From Lepidonotus clava (taxonomy: Eukaryota; Annelida; Polychaeta; Phyllodocida; Polynoidae), in NCBI GenBank assembly GCA_936440205.1, contig OW387148.1, forward strand, positions 42,257,003-42,321,002: a stretch of DNA of 64,000 bases. Reading direction: 5' to 3'. The notes under the pieces were generated by a model that was not told the origin of the DNA, searched no databases, and saw nothing but the letters and a program-made list of their open reading frames with translations. This document shows, one piece after another, positions 19,842-32,896 of this stretch (its first letter is position 1; each line of letters starts with the position of its first letter). The position numbers were made by a program, and so were the translations under genes.

Positions 19842-20583
19842 CTGCATTATAAACAAGATGACCACCATCAGCCAGTGGTACAGGGAGCACTGGTTCATAT
19901 TCCATACTAAGATGTCCAGCAGAAGCAAGACCAACACCCATGCCCTTGACCTCCAAGACGTCCACCGTATGGTTGTCTTTATCAACTCCTACCCCGAAAC
20001 CTATGCCCTCATCCTCCCCGGCAGAGTCTCCTCACACAAAAGCAATGACATCCTCCTCCTCCCCTCCAGCACAAGAAAAGTAGATGTGTATAAACAGTAT
20101 TAAAAGGCAATTTGGGACGTCCATCTTCTTGTTGTCCTGACCACCTTCCGTAACCTCTGGGGCCATTTGCTACCTCGTATTGCGTGTTCTTACCCCATGA
20201 CTAACCTGTGCAGGGAGTGTCAGAGGAACAACCATCTCCTACTCCTCTAACCTCCCCAAAGCGGTCTTATTGATGAGTCCCACTGCGGCAGCAAGAGTTT
20301 AAATGCTGTCATCTCCTACCTCCACCACTACTTTGCCAACTACTCTCTCGGTGAACAGCTCCTCAACCTGCACTGTGAAAACTGCAGTGGGCAAAACAAG
20401 AACAAATACATGATTGGCTATCTCATGTGGTGGGTCCTGACTGGTCTTCATAAGCAGATCACTTTGAACTTTCTTATAACTGGCCACACCAAGTTTGTCT
20501 CTGACGGTGCTTCAGTCTTCTCAAGCCGTGGTTCTGCCATGCCAAGGTCTACTCCCGTCCGTCAAACAGTACTGCAATACTGA
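19842..20583 (+). pseudogene. DUF7869/DDE-like domain, main exon
   Basis: The core coding part of the element above. The reading frame is conserved from CIINKMTTISQWYREHWF to TGHTKFVSD, with two stop codons, then diverges. It is probably an RNase-H-fold transposase relative. Confidence 0.6.
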
Positions 20584-20825
20584 GCCGGAAGAAGTGGATG
20601 TGCTCACTGTGGACCCTGGAGCCGTCCAAAAGGTCCTACCACTGGTCACACCTTCCCCGGGTCTTCCCCTCTGGCAGCAGTGGTACCTCTTCAAAAACAT
20701 CAGAAACAGAGGACACAAGGGACATTATGTGCCCCAAACTGACTGAACCTGAGCCTGCAGCAGAGGCACTGAGACACCAGGACCCATCAAAAGATGCAGG
20801 GGCAGGTGGAGGTAGAAATGCAGGG

Positions 20826-20875
20826 GAGGAGGAGGAGGAGGAGGAGGAGGAGGAGGAGGAGGAGGAGGAGGAGGA
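20826..20875. repeat. (GGA)n microsatellite
   Basis: About 16 GGA/GAG triplets in a purine tract; in the + frame it reads as poly-Glu. Confidence 0.97.
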
Positions 20876-21179
20876 TCTTAGTATCTCCACTCAAACAACC
20901 ACCTATTACCATGAAAACCAGCAAAATGTATCGTTTTTGTTCATTTCCCCTGTTCACCAGATCCTAACCTTTATTTTGATTACATACACAAGTTGCCTTC
21001 ATTGTTTTCAGGGCACTGGTGAGGAAATACTGAGATTATCATTTTGCTCTGAAAATGTGTGTGTGTTTGTTGTTTCTTTTTACCAGAAAATGTCATTTTT
21101 CATCAAAACCCAGAAGCTTTGGCCACAAAGAAATGGATTTTTGAATCTGGTGGAAAATTTGGGTTAGAAAAACCTTTAT

Positions 21180-23990
21180 ACTTTTCATAAATAAAAACGC
21201 CGCCAAACAAGAGTGTTGTTTCTGTCATTGTTTATGTATAGGGAGTAGAATAAAGACTGCATTTACTTCATTCCGCTAGTTAGTTGTTGTTACTTAAGTA
21301 TAGTTCATCATCTGCTAGTCAAGGGTAGAGTTAGCTCCTCACACAGGGTGTTCAAATCTGAATGAAGAGACTCACTTGCAGCGGCATAAAGATTTAGTGA
21401 AGCAACTGCAAACAGTAGAAGTACAGGTGGTAATCATACCAAGTCCAGCCCCTTTAAGTAACTCCTCCAACCCATGGATCCTAATGGTAACAATGATCAT
21501 ATAGATGAACCGGATCTTAACTATAAACTCCTAGTCCCTAAGGAATCTCAACCTCAATGTACATGGCACGTAGTAGCTCTTAATCCAATACTCCAACCTA
21601 TCACTCAGTCACTTTGAATACCATCAGCACTCATTCCACCAATCTCCCATGTGTACTTTTCCCTTTTAGTTTTAACTCTCTAACCCATGCTGCAATTCCA
21701 GCTGTTGTATATTACTCTTTTATTGATTATTGCCACCCTGCTATAGTGTTTCTCCAGGCAGGTGACACTGGCATACTTGGTTACATATTGATTCTGATGA
21801 CTCAGCTCCCCTTCAACACCACACTTTATTTTGCTATATTGCTGTATAGCGTTTTAATGTTACCTTTCGATTGTGCTGACAATACTCAGCGACTGTACTG
21901 GGCAGGTAGGGCGGTCACCTGGAGGGGGGCGACAAATGTTGAGATGATGCTCTTGCCGATTATAATTATGTAACATCGGTCCTATTATCAAACAATTAAA
22001 CATATAATGAAATGAGATAATGATAAATAAATGATAATAAAAAGAATACAAGCAGCGGAGAGTGACCGAGACTGATGGCAGCCAGATTTCAAACTAACTT
22101 GCTGCCCTCTAGGTGGCATGTCCAACACAGTAGCTACTCTATGTTACCAAAACTACATATAGAGTCATTCCATATCAATTCAACCAAATTTTGGTGGGTC
22201 CCACATACTTCGTCTCAGATTTTCTTTAAACCCCGAAAATTAACTTCCTAAACATGTTGTCTATGTAGTGCATTCTGAACTAATTTGACAAAACCCCTTT
22301 TCCGTTTCATTACTGTAACTCATAGTCACTGAATAGTCTGGAGACCAAACTAGACTTATTTTTTGTGATAAATCTTTGTTTTTACACTAAATATGGATTA
22401 TTTCTTCATTGGAATGTAAAATTCGTCAGCTGAAGAGTATACTAGATGATGATCTCAAATTTATCACATGTTAGATTACACTAAAATAAATATGACAATT
22501 GCTGACAACAACAGACAGATAAAGCTGCCAGGAGATTACCCTTTTGTGGCTTGGTATTGCTCAAAAGAGGTGAAATATGAAGTATCAGTCTGAAACTTTG
22601 AAACACCAAGGAGATTTTGTCTGGAGACAAAAACTCCTTTTGGCATCTTTTAACACAATTATCACCTAATTCATAATTGATTAAAGCTTATATTGAGTTT
22701 GATCTAGGTCTTACTGGCTGAGATGTATTTGATCCTGCTAAAATTGGTAAAAAATATTTTTCAAACTGAATTAACTCAGAATGCAACTAGAAATTTGAAC
22801 ATCAAACTCCCCAAACTTTTCACAATATTTCAGTTCTTGTGACAAAAGGTTGGGCCAAACTTTGCAGCAAAATTGGAGCCTTTAATTCTAGTGCCAACTT
22901 TATGGGCTCATAGCTCTGCTCAACATGCAGTTAGAGCCTTGAAACCTCCAAGGATATTTTGAAGTTGAGTATGTTGGAATTTTTAGAGAAGAATGGTATG
23001 TTCATTCATATTAAAAAAGATGCACATAAAGGTAAAAAATGGCAATGTTTGGGACCTCATAGAAAAATTGTTTTCATCCTGTGCATCTGATACTAATGAT
23101 TCTTATCGAGATCTTAATGTACATTGCAGTCCTAGGATTTGAGTCTCTGAAATTGGGTATTTTAGGAGATACCATCATTTCAGAAAAAAAAAGCACTATA
23201 CCGTCTGACCTAATTTTACTATGATGATCAAAAATACCATCTTTGATCTTTTTTGACCAGAAAAAGTACACTTAAGGAACCTCTCATATGCCAGATTATA
23301 AAGAATTTTGAAGCCTACCCGCATCAGCATTTTTGCATCTAAAAACGTCATTATTGCATTTTTTCAAGTTTAAAGACTAATATCTCCTATTATACCCAAT
23401 TTTCCTTTTCCTTTTTTCTTTTCAAAACATTCCAGTTCAATATGGTTTGTATAGGTATTAATTAGCCCTCCTATGAATTACACTTCTTATAGCTAGGAAT
23501 GAGATGTTAAATAAATCATATTGCACTAAGGTAGAAATAACCTCATGCATATTATTAGAATAAAATAAAGATTTAATACTTTAATATCAATAGACTGCTT
23601 ATTGTGAAGCTGAATAGATCAAGAAAAGTGGATGATCACCAGACTGCATTAGAACTTAATTAAACATAAAACCAAATTACTTATAAGGGAAATTTAGAAT
23701 TGATAAGATAGTCTATTAATAACTATTGGCAGAATGAATAATATAGTCTATTAGTGACTATAAACATTGTGCAGAAGATGTCACAATTCCCAGAAAGGAT
23801 CTGGGCATCATATTGGTGATCATTTTGAAATATGATTTTTCACAATTTTAAGATAATTTTGCTGAATTTATCTGATAAAATAACTCCAAGTCAATATTAG
23901 CAAAACGTTCTTTTTCAGAATTCATGAAGTTTAGATTTATTTGCAAGTCATGTGGTTATGGTGAGCACATGGTGATCACGTGACCCTGTC
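21180..23990. other. No supported gene; old repeat-like sequence
   Basis: 22150-23320 begins GAGTCATTCCATATCAATTC and reads like a long non-coding interspersed repeat. No coding frame above background is seen. Confidence 0.4.
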
Positions 23991-24099
23991 TGCACAAGGT
24001 CTATTGGGAGTGTCAACGGCAGGTGAGACAACCCTAGGCCTAGAACTGGTGTTCATTTGGGGAGCCTTGTCTGACAGCGGCAGCACTGCAGAGGGAATT

Positions 24100-24260
24100 C
24101 AGGTATACACCAAATCCATGGGTTAGTATAAAAGACACAGCGGTAACCTGTATTGGGTAGAGAGCAATAAACGTTTCGATCATTACAAACCTTTGGGGTT
24201 CAGGAGCTGGGTGTTTAGACTTCACTATTCAGTGGTGGCATCCGGTGACCATACTAAGGA
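24100..24260 (+). mobile_element. LTR-like fossil fragment
   Basis: A TATAAAA box near 24127, a polyadenylation signal AATAAA near 24167 and, after TTCA, the primer-site-like GTGGTGGCATCCGGTGACC near 24231 lie in the order of the 3' half of an LTR and the start of an internal region. No coding part was recognised next to it. An old, broken copy of uncertain family. Confidence 0.35.
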
Positions 24261-24269
24261 CTGCTAAAC

Positions 24270-25560
24270 CTTCATAGGGACAATGCAGGATAGTTGGACT
24301 AGCAATAGCGAAGCCTATGTCTGTGGTGTAACATTTAATAACCCCTAATGAAACAACATAGGAATATAAACACTCTTGTTCAATATATGTACTATGATTG
24401 TTATATACCCAACCAAGCTCTGGAGCCGGCAGAAGACCAGGCCTTGGCCAGAAAAGGTTTTAGTAAAGATAATAACCGTTCAAAGAAAAAAAAATGTTGT
24501 AGCTACACATCTACATAATAATAATAGATGTTAGTTAAGACCTGAAGGAAAACACATTTATGATTAGTAACAATGTATAATCTGAAATGCAGAAATTGTT
24601 AGCACATATATTTGTATAGAAAAAAAAAGATTTGCTTCATACTGTTGTTTCACCATTCCCACCATTTCATGTAGTCACACAAATCTTATTGTGAAGATCA
24701 TGCATATGTGTGTGTTGGAAAAGCATGTCCATTGTTTGTAGTTGAATAGGTTTTAAAGCTACTTTGTAAGAAACAGAAGTGTTTTTCTTTAAAAAAAATT
24801 AGGATATTGATGAGGATAATCGAAATCTTAAACAGGAATAACCAAGAATTATCCCTGAATAAATAGGTGTAACTCAGTTCAACATACCTAGCCATTGGTA
24901 CCATGCAGGTTTCAGCTCTGCAGCAGTTCTGAATGTGTATGTCTTGACATGGCATGCGAAGAATAATGATGCCCTTCCATAGTGCGGGCATCACTAACAA
25001 AGAAATAAGAAGTTATGAAACATATGAACTTAGCCCCTCGCAAGATGTCCATGCCAAAACAGACTGCACTTGTGACCTCTCTATCTTCACATTTCTCCTG
25101 AAACATAGACAGATATGGTTTTCTCTTCCGAATAGCATTTTAAAATTTTTCTATTAGTTTATGACAGATATAACTGGAATCAAAACTATCACAAACTACT
25201 ACAAGTATAGCCATCTCTGTCAAGCAGAATTAAGCTCTGTAAAAGTTATAACTAAATTTACTTTAACTATTTATTCTTTTTTTTTAAATTGTCAAAGGCA
25301 CCTCTCAATGTTACATCGAGTTCTTCCAGTACATATAGAATTTTGGTAGTAATATTAAGGGATAAGTAATGATGATGTAGATGAGATGGTAATGAGGTTG
25401 ATTTGAATAGCAATCTACTTAGCAGTTACAATATTATAGAATCACTATGTTACATATGAACAGGGCTTATTAACAGTAATGAAACATCAGTTTATGATAT
25501 ATCCAAACAAAGGTCACATTATAATAAAACATTAAATACATTAAATACGCCAAATACGTC
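24270..25560. other. Intergenic, nothing recognised
   Basis: AT-rich with short open frames only; no homology recognised. Confidence 0.4.
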
Positions 25561-25647
25561 AAGTACAGCAGTAGAATCCGATGTACTAACAGTCGAATAA
25601 ATAGCTGTTCCACAATGCATACAGGTATAGTCCTGCTTTCATGTGGC

Positions 25648-28482
25648 TCAGTCGTACATCCAACTACCTTTTAAATGCATGTGTACCATTAAAGAATTTT
25701 TTAATTGCCCTTTTTTAGCTACACCCCTATAATATGGGCTTTGTTGGACAGTGGTTCTATGAGTCATCTTTTCATTAAATTTCAATTTCTTATCACTCAT
25801 GCTACTTATTCTAATTTTTAGATTTCTTTGATCCCTACTATATCGAAAAATAAAATTCAGCAAATGATGTACCCTTCAGATATTAATATCTCTCAGGTTA
25901 TACCTGCATAAAATGGCTGGGTAATCATGTCCACGCATAAACCGATTGCGAGAGTCAATTATGCATAATGATCGGTTCTGCAATTTAGTGAGTCTAGAAA
26001 TCAATTCCTGGTTAGCACTGTCAATCACAAAATCAGCATAATCAAAGTAGAGAAGAATGGTTTGCTTATATATAAGCGAAGCAGTCTTTGAAGTTATGAA
26101 CTCACGTATCTTAGATAGCATATAGACCTTTTGATTTGCCTTATTATAGACATTTTAAACATACAGATCCATACTTAAATTACTACATACGTCAACACCC
26201 AGGTACTTATAATGAAGTACCTCTTCCAAATCAGTATTCTTACACTGTACGGCATTGGCGATTGTCACGTCACTTTTGTCATTGAAGAACATACACTTTG
26301 TCTTTTTCTCATTAATGGTCAATATATTACCATTACACCAGGTGACTATTGTATCTAGTAACGATTGTAATTTTGAATTGGAAAAGAATGATCGGTATCA
26401 GGGACAAAAACAACGGTGTCGTCAGCATACATAAGAACGTTATCTTCACTTAGACCAGGCAAATAGAAAAGATCATTAACATGTAGAACAAACAGAGTCG
26501 GTCCGAGAGTGGATCCCTGGGGGACACCATAATTTATTGTGGCTTTATCAGAACAATAACCATTTACTTTAGTTATTTGTGTACGATTTTGCAGATAGTT
26601 CCTAAACCATAAGGTAACATATTCAGTACATCCATATAATTTCAGTTTTTCTAATAAAATGGTGTGACTTATAGTATCGAAAGCTTTTTTGTAGTCAATG
26701 TATACAGCTGATGTGGTTAAGTTATTGTCAAGGTTTTGATATAAGTGTGTGAGAAAATCAAAGACAGCACTGCCGGTACTTTTCCCTGTTTGAAAACCAT
26801 ATGCATGTTGGTTATTATGTAATATATTATAATCTCTCAAATAATGTACTAACTGTGTATGTACAGCTTTTTCGGCAAGCCTTCCAATCAAAGGCATTTG
26901 CGAAATCGGCCGCCACTTTGATGCGTTCAATAAATCTCAATTTCTTTTAGTATTGGGGTAACAATATTTTCACCCCATGATTTTGGGAAGTCAGAGTTCT
27001 GTAAAGCTTCATTCAGCAAGTAACAGACTTCAAAGTTCATTATCTCAAATGCATCTTTAAGTATCATAGTTCTTAATTCAGGAATCGCTGAAGATTTTCT
27101 AGTATTGATATTTTTGATTAAAATCCTAGTTTCTTTTTCGGTTATTAGCCTAAAACTAAACTTATATTGTTCAAGCGACGGGAAACACGTTGGTGGTCTC
27201 CAATTATTAGTTGTTCCAATCTGCATTGCTAGGTTCGAGCCAATAGTACTATAGAACATGTTCATATAGTTTGCAGCATCAGTGTCACAAACAATGTTTC
27301 CATGGTGATCCTGAATAGACATAATTTTTGTACGATTATTTACGTTACCAAGTAGACAGTTTATATCTTGCCAAAACGCTTTAGGATCATTTTTATTAGA
27401 TGACAAGGAATCTTTTATAATTATTGTTTTACTCCTTTTAATTCATCTATTTATTTTATGCTTTAAAACCCTAATGGATTCCAAAATTTAACTATTCGCT
27501 TTGTCTAGCTTTAGTGATTTGGCTAGTAAATTCTTCTCTTTAATCAAACAGAGAATTTTGGGCGTAATCCAGGAAGGACTGTGTTTCCTAAGTTTAATCT
27601 TTTTCTTAGGGAGATGTCTATTAAGAGCATCAAGGAAAACCTTGCACATAATATCCCATTTATCACTTACATTCGGTGCCTGCCAATAATCAAGCCACCT
27701 ATAATCATTACAAACCAATATCTGATATTCCATCTTATCATATCTTCTCGTATTTCAACTGTATGTACAAGTATATTCAGGATGTTCCCTCTGTTTCTTT
27801 TTTACAATATATACAGGCAGATGGTCGCTAATTATGATATCAAGCGTACTTGATTCAGATACATGTGCCATATTTGTCATTATCAGATCCAAACAGGATT
27901 TTTTCGTAACACTATATCTAGTTGGCTCATTAATATATTGTTTGAAATCGTAGTTATCACATAGTTCCCGTAAATTACAGTGATTTGAAGTCATGTTTGT
28001 AACAAATCAATATTCAAGTCACCTAACGGGATCAGATCATAACCAGATAAATTGGCTATTAATTTAATAGATGAAGTTAATTATGATAGTCCCTTTTGGA
28101 CATTACCAGATGGGGGTCTATATAAGTTGACCACTAACATTTTCTTATGATTAGGAACTAAGGTTTCAACCCATAGCTGCTCTAGATCAAGTGTTACAGA
28201 ACTTAGTTCTTCCTTAATATGTGAGAATTTCGCCAAGTTGTTGATGACATAAGTCATTAGGCCCCCTCCTCTTTTAACACCACTAGATAAAACCCTATCC
28301 GGTCTAAAAGAGGTATAATCTGGCAAATCAACAACAGAGCTGGGAATCAAGGAATGTAACCAAGTTTCTCCTATACAAATGAATTCAAAACCTTTAAATT
28401 GTAATTCTAGTAGTGCATGATTTTTGTATAAACTATGGATATTTAAATACACTAATTTTAAGCCCTTCTTCTTTGACAACAT
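25648..28482 (-). pseudogene. LINE ORF2: endonuclease and reverse transcriptase
   Basis: Pieces in order on the - strand are: 28482-28081, endonuclease N-terminus (KLVYLNIHSLY, GETWL, VVNLYRPPSG); 27994-27755, endonuclease C-terminus with the catalytic-site motif ISDHLPVYI; 27733-26927, linker and fingers; 26930-26355, reverse-transcriptase palm with FDTISH, GVPQGSTLGP and the catalytic LMYADDTVVF; 26121-25648, thumb and C-terminal region (ILLYFDYADFVI, LTKLQNRSLCII). Frame changes separate these pieces. ORF2 would nick target DNA and copy the element RNA in place. Confidence 0.88.
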
Positions 28483-28897
28483 TTTTGGGTATATAGAACA
28501 ACCATCGTGGACATATCAGATGAACAAATGAGGAAAGGATGACGAGATGAAACTGTGTGATATTAAGGCGCACAGACATATTTTTGTGAAGTGTGACTCA
28601 GGTTTTCTGACCTGGAAACACCTAGAAACTTTAGAAAGATGAAGGTGCAAACCCGACAGTGAATATATTATCAGAGGAACTCAATTCAATTTAACAGAGT
28701 AACACATAATTTTGATAATGAAAAGGGGGACTGAATCAGAATTTTGATCATAACTTTTTTTGAAACCAGTACATCTCAGGTATAATCCTTCTAGTCAGGT
28801 AAGTCGTTGATCAGATAAGTTCATGACATATCTGCATATTAACATCCACGAAGTAGGTATCTGCCTAATATCATCCCACTTGGTCTTAGGTAGAATC

Positions 28898-29594
28898 CTA
28901 GGACATACCATAGGTAATGTTAGTGCTCATCTGCTTAGCCCAGACCTTAAATGTAGCTTCTGTTGGATGTAAACCATCCTCAAGCTCTTGGTATTTATGC
29001 TTTAATGGTTTGTTTGCCCGATCCCTCTTATGAATAGTATGGTGAATTAATGGTGTAAAAACAACCTGCGCTGCATTCATGGAAATCAGTTGATAATTTA
29101 TAAGATGTATAGCATCGTCGACGATACTTTGTTTTTCATGCGGTAGAATACCCAACTTCTACCCCGGATTCAGGTATAATCCTGTACCACGAGGGCAGTG
29201 TGGTCATTGATTATACACCGCAATATCTAAACCTATCAGGGGAATGAAAATAACTTGAGTGTTCTTGTTTTCATCCAGGATAGTGCTTTTACAATGGATG
29301 TATCATTCAACCAGTGTATTCACGATCTCGTCGGTGCTATAGTAATTAACTCCAATCCTACCTTGACCTGGTAACTTAGTTGTGATATCATTCATGCCAA
29401 CACTAAGGTAAACCCTTTCGTATCCAAAATGCTGTACATAGTATACAGCGGTTTCGCGCAAAAGACCAATATTGGCCCCTGGATATGTGTTCACTTCAAG
29501 GTCCAAGTTGTATGAAGAATATCACGTGACTTGGGCCAACTGACTATTCAAATCGTCCGTTGAGTCTAGTGTAAAATCAAGCGTAGTTGACATA
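28898..29594 (-). pseudogene. LINE ORF1 with SGNH-hydrolase-like domain
   Basis: The N-terminal MSTTLDFTLDSTDDL lies at ~29594-29550. Then come YLSVGMNDITTK (the GxND-type block of SGNH hydrolases) and, at the C-terminus, EDGLHPTEATFKVWAK, whose DGLHP carries the catalytic Asp-x-x-His. Interrupted by a few stops. It immediately precedes ORF2. Confidence 0.7.
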
Positions 29595-29837
29595 TTGTAT
29601 TTAGTTCAATACTCACGTTTATCCAGTGGTATATGTCACCTTTGACCGTATATATTGTCTAGGATCCTTTATAGTTGTTTTCCCCTAAAAATATCCAGGT
29701 GCTTTCTCCATTAACCTCGTGAAACAACAGGTAATTCACTGCCGGGTTGCACCACACATACACTCAGTCCGCCATTACACCCTTAACTATGCATGACAAG
29801 AGTTACCTGAGTCTGTCATGGTGTTGGCTTCAGTAAT

Positions 29838-29931
29838 GGACATCCTTTAGGGGGCCAGGGGCAATTATAAGCCAGGCGTTTCTTACCCCTCGCTTATAAT
29901 TGGCCACTTATAGGATGTCCATGCCAAAACA
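29838..29931. repeat. Inverted repeat, ~40-bp arms
   Basis: ATGGACATCCT...GGCAATTATAAGC is mirrored by GCTTATAATTGGCC...AGGATGTCCAT with a short loop. A MITE-like or foldback hairpin just upstream of the LINE. Confidence 0.85.
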
Positions 29932-30719
29932 TCTGAACTCTCGACCTCAACCTATATGTTAATACATTGTATGCGTGGAGTCAGAAGCATTGCGCATCTT
30001 TGTATATGCGAGCATTATACTAAATATCTATATATTATATATTATATCACCAAATGATCTAGGAAATTTATATGAATTGGGGTCCATGCCCCCCTTTCCC
30101 ATTTGTTCAAACTATGATTCCTTTTATTGATTTATGAAAGGTCCACATATAAAAGGATTTAATATATGTGTGAACTTCGGGGAGTGAGGTCCACGCTTGT
30201 AAGCAATCTCTACATAAAGATGTCTCAAACAATTCATGTGAAATACCTGGTTATATATACTTTAGTTGATTGGACAGACAGATCCAGACAAAAGATAATA
30301 ATACTACTAAAAAGAAGGAGGGGGCTGTGGTTTGTTACTTGGAGGGTGATTTAACTTACTCCTGTATGGTCCTCCAGCACTTGAATTGTACCAATGATTT
30401 TATCCAGATACAATGGTTATATATATCATAAAGATTTAAGAAAAGGGAATGCTTATAGAAAAGTCAACAAATTTGTGGATTTCTGAAAAATGGTATATAC
30501 TATTAAACAAACATGTGCTGCCACTTGGACTGAATTCTAATGAAGTATTTGACAGACAGATTGAATTCTAAACATGACACTAAACAAGTTCTTCTGATTG
30601 CTTGAATTTCGTTATCAATGGCATCATGTTTTACATTAATCCACTGTGTCAATTAAAACTTTCTTAGTATATGCTTAAGATGAGCCATGGATTACTAACA
30701 AATTAATTTTTTAAGGATT

Positions 30720-31500
30720 ACTAATGTATTTCTTGAATTAGTCCATGATAAAGACATGGCTTGGAAAGAGGCTAAATTGTCCAAAAAGGGGGATGATATC
30801 CTGATAGCTAGGAGGTTGAGGAAATTAAATCTACCGAGAGGAAATTTGTCCAAGAAATCCTAGATAAGCAAGAGGTTTCCCCTATGAAATTTTGGGATAA
30901 AATAAAGTATTTGACGCAATCCAAGGGAACTAGTACATCAATAAATATCATAAGGTCAGCCACAAATGATACTATGAATTAGCTGACTATATAAATCATT
31001 TCTCTGTGAGCATAGAGAGACAGCTCACTGACAAAATTGAACTGGCTTCTGACAACTTACAATACAGCTCAGTATCTATGGCTCATATAAACACCCTGGT
31101 TTCTATTGAGCAGAGGTTTCAAGGCAATTGAAAATATCAATATATATAAAGCCTCCTTTATCAAAAAGGATCTTCTTGGATTTTGAAAGATGAATTCATG
31201 GTGATTATCCCAAAATTGACCTCCATGAAAAATAGATCATTTACAAAATTGTGAACTTCAAGATTGTTGGAAAATCTAAAATATAATCATGCTATTTAAG
31301 GGGGGTGATAAGTCATTACTGCATCTTCCAGACAAGATAGCCAAAAGATTTGCACATTCACAGTTGATTAAGCACCTGGAAGATAATTCTTTGGATTACA
31401 GGCAAGAAGGTTTTTGGAAAAATAGATCTTTGATAAATAAGCTTGACACTGTAAATAACTTAATCATTATTATAAGACAACAGAACAACAGATAAAAGGA
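30720..31500 (+). mobile_element. LINE reverse-transcriptase fragment, second family
   Basis: + strand remains of a reverse transcriptase N-terminal region: DMAWKEAKLSKKGDD and MKFWDKIKYLTQSKG, then at 31289-31480 FKGGDKSLLHLPDKIAKRF, HSQLIKHLEDNSL and GFWKNRSLINKL, which match the fingers (SLL..SKI.E..VHSQL, GFRKNRST). Several breaks. It is unlike the LINE at 25.6-29.6 kb in sequence and orientation. Confidence 0.65.
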
Positions 31501-31584
31501 AAGAGTTTAATGAACATTTGGTATGGATAAAGTTGAACAAGGAAGTCACAAGTATATAACACAGACACCAGGTGTAAGTCATTG

Positions 31585-31862
31585 GAACTCCGGGGTGTGA
31601 AGAACAGATAAAGCTAACCCAAAGGTATTCAAAGGTGGCCAGTTCCTGGTGGGTGCTGTTCATAGTGTGAGCTGGTGGCTTAATATAGGCACGGACCACT
31701 TCTGATCTCCATCTACCCTGTTGCATGACGTTTAAGCTCGCTCGACCCACATTATAGGCATATTCGGCCGCTCCCCTCCTATGGCTATGTAGAGAGTATG
31801 TAGCAATTGGATGACCAGCATAGGCCAGTAGGTCGGCCCACTGATGCCGAATATCAATATTT
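31585..31862 (-). mobile_element. Tyrosine-recombinase fossil (DIRS/Ngaro-like)
   Basis: The - strand encodes the C-terminal part of a tyrosine recombinase: SHRRGAAEYA holds the HxxR box and MQQGRWRSEVVRAYI holds the catalytic Tyr. This is closer to DIRS-type recombinases than to the Crypton at 1.6-5.9 kb. Only a ~280-bp fragment remains and no other part of the element was found. Broken and old. Confidence 0.6.
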
Positions 31863-31869
31863 ACTCAAA

Positions 31870-32890
31870 CATCCTGGCTCCTCAGTTCTCTTCAATATTA
31901 ATATTGAATATACTTTACATTTTGTTTGAATTAAAGATGTATTAGAGATCATAGGTACAGTTACCAGCATGCCCTGTTCCCCTGTCTAAAGGTAGTTGGG
32001 TGATTTTTATTGACCAGTCTTTTTTTAATTAAAGATTATACCTATAGATGTATATAGAGACTGAATTTCAATCTTTCACCATTTGTGACAGAAGGTACAG
32101 GTGAAAGAAGAAAATTACATTTACCATTGGTTTCTATGGGAAAATCAGTTTATGTAAAATTTAAAAAAACTATCAGTGCAATTCCCACCAAGCTCAGTGT
32201 ATATCAAGTATAGACAATTACACAATGTTAAGAGGAAATAAAGAACATTTTCCATTTGTGAGATTAGTTATAGTGAATAAACTTAAAAATATGAGCATTT
32301 GAGCACTTTTTGCTTGGATCATTTAGGTTAATATTACTCTATTCAAAGAGAAATTGTGTGCATTGTACTCTCTTGAGTGCCCAAATAGCTAAAATATCAT
32401 TATATTAATATATCATTTTAAAAACAGCACATTCTTTTAGTTCTTAATACATCTCCCAGGTGGCACCCTGAATGGTAGTGAGTACCTTTAAGGAGCGGAA
32501 TACAATCTTGAGGGATGATCATATTTTTACTCATGATATTTTGACGTTTTCTTGGTTGAGTTTCAGAATTTATGATCCTATGTTCCTATTGTTATCTATA
32601 TATTATTCGAGTTAAGATTATTGATTATTAAGAACATCTTATCTTAAAAAATGTTATATGTTAGAAACGTATTCCCCTAGTGTGAAATGCGCCTTTAGCC
32701 AATAATCAGATAGATTGATGCTCAATATAGGCTGAGGTCAGATTGCGACTGAAACTTAAAGGAGTGAAACTGGGCCACCATTACATTTTTATCTCGAGAA
32801 CCACCTACAACCTTCCGCCAACCACTGTAAAGCGATGCCCTATCAGTGAGAGTCACCATACATTACTGTGTGTACACTCAATAGGACGAG
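31870..32890. other. Upstream flank of gene 2, nothing recognised
   Basis: AT-rich, without a recognisable element. It should contain the gene 2 promoter; no clear TATA box was chosen. Confidence 0.35.
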
Positions 32891-32896
32891 ACAACT

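Larger units (their letters stand above)
18440..21170 (+). mobile_element. DUF7869-like, DDE-type element, decayed
   Basis: Exon-like pieces on the + strand resemble the widespread invertebrate transposon-like proteins with a DUF7869-type C-terminal domain. 19468-19646 encodes IPGEKDMFLLGIKSACTN, then GGKKVCWDTLLFLY, ending at a donor GTAATT. The acceptor at 19841 joins in phase to 19842-20580, with STRKVDVYKQY, CRECQRNN, LHCENCSGQNKNKYMIGY, then TLNFLITGHTKF. The Asp/Glu plus SGQNKN and GHTKF block is the RNase-H-like core of that group. In-frame stops near 20101 and 20249 show that it is dead. A GGA run (20826-20875) codes a poly-Glu tail. 18600-18780 may be the N-terminal exon. The family name is from memory and should be searched. 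Confidence 0.65.
25560..29600 (-). mobile_element. LINE retrotransposon (CR1-like), nearly full length, decayed
   Basis: A - strand, two-ORF non-LTR element. ORF1 (29594-28898) has an SGNH-esterase-like domain. ORF2 starts near 28482 with an AP-type endonuclease, then reverse transcriptase with GVPQGSTLGPTLF and YADDT, and ends with the usual C-terminal region (25863-25648). No RNase H is seen. Esterase ORF1s are known in CR1-group LINEs, which suggests that group. Several stops and frame changes break both ORFs. The 3' end near 25560 is approximate. Confidence 0.85.

Noticed and set aside
20636-20890. Poly-Ser open frame on the - strand
   Set aside because: Reverse reading of the GGA repeat.
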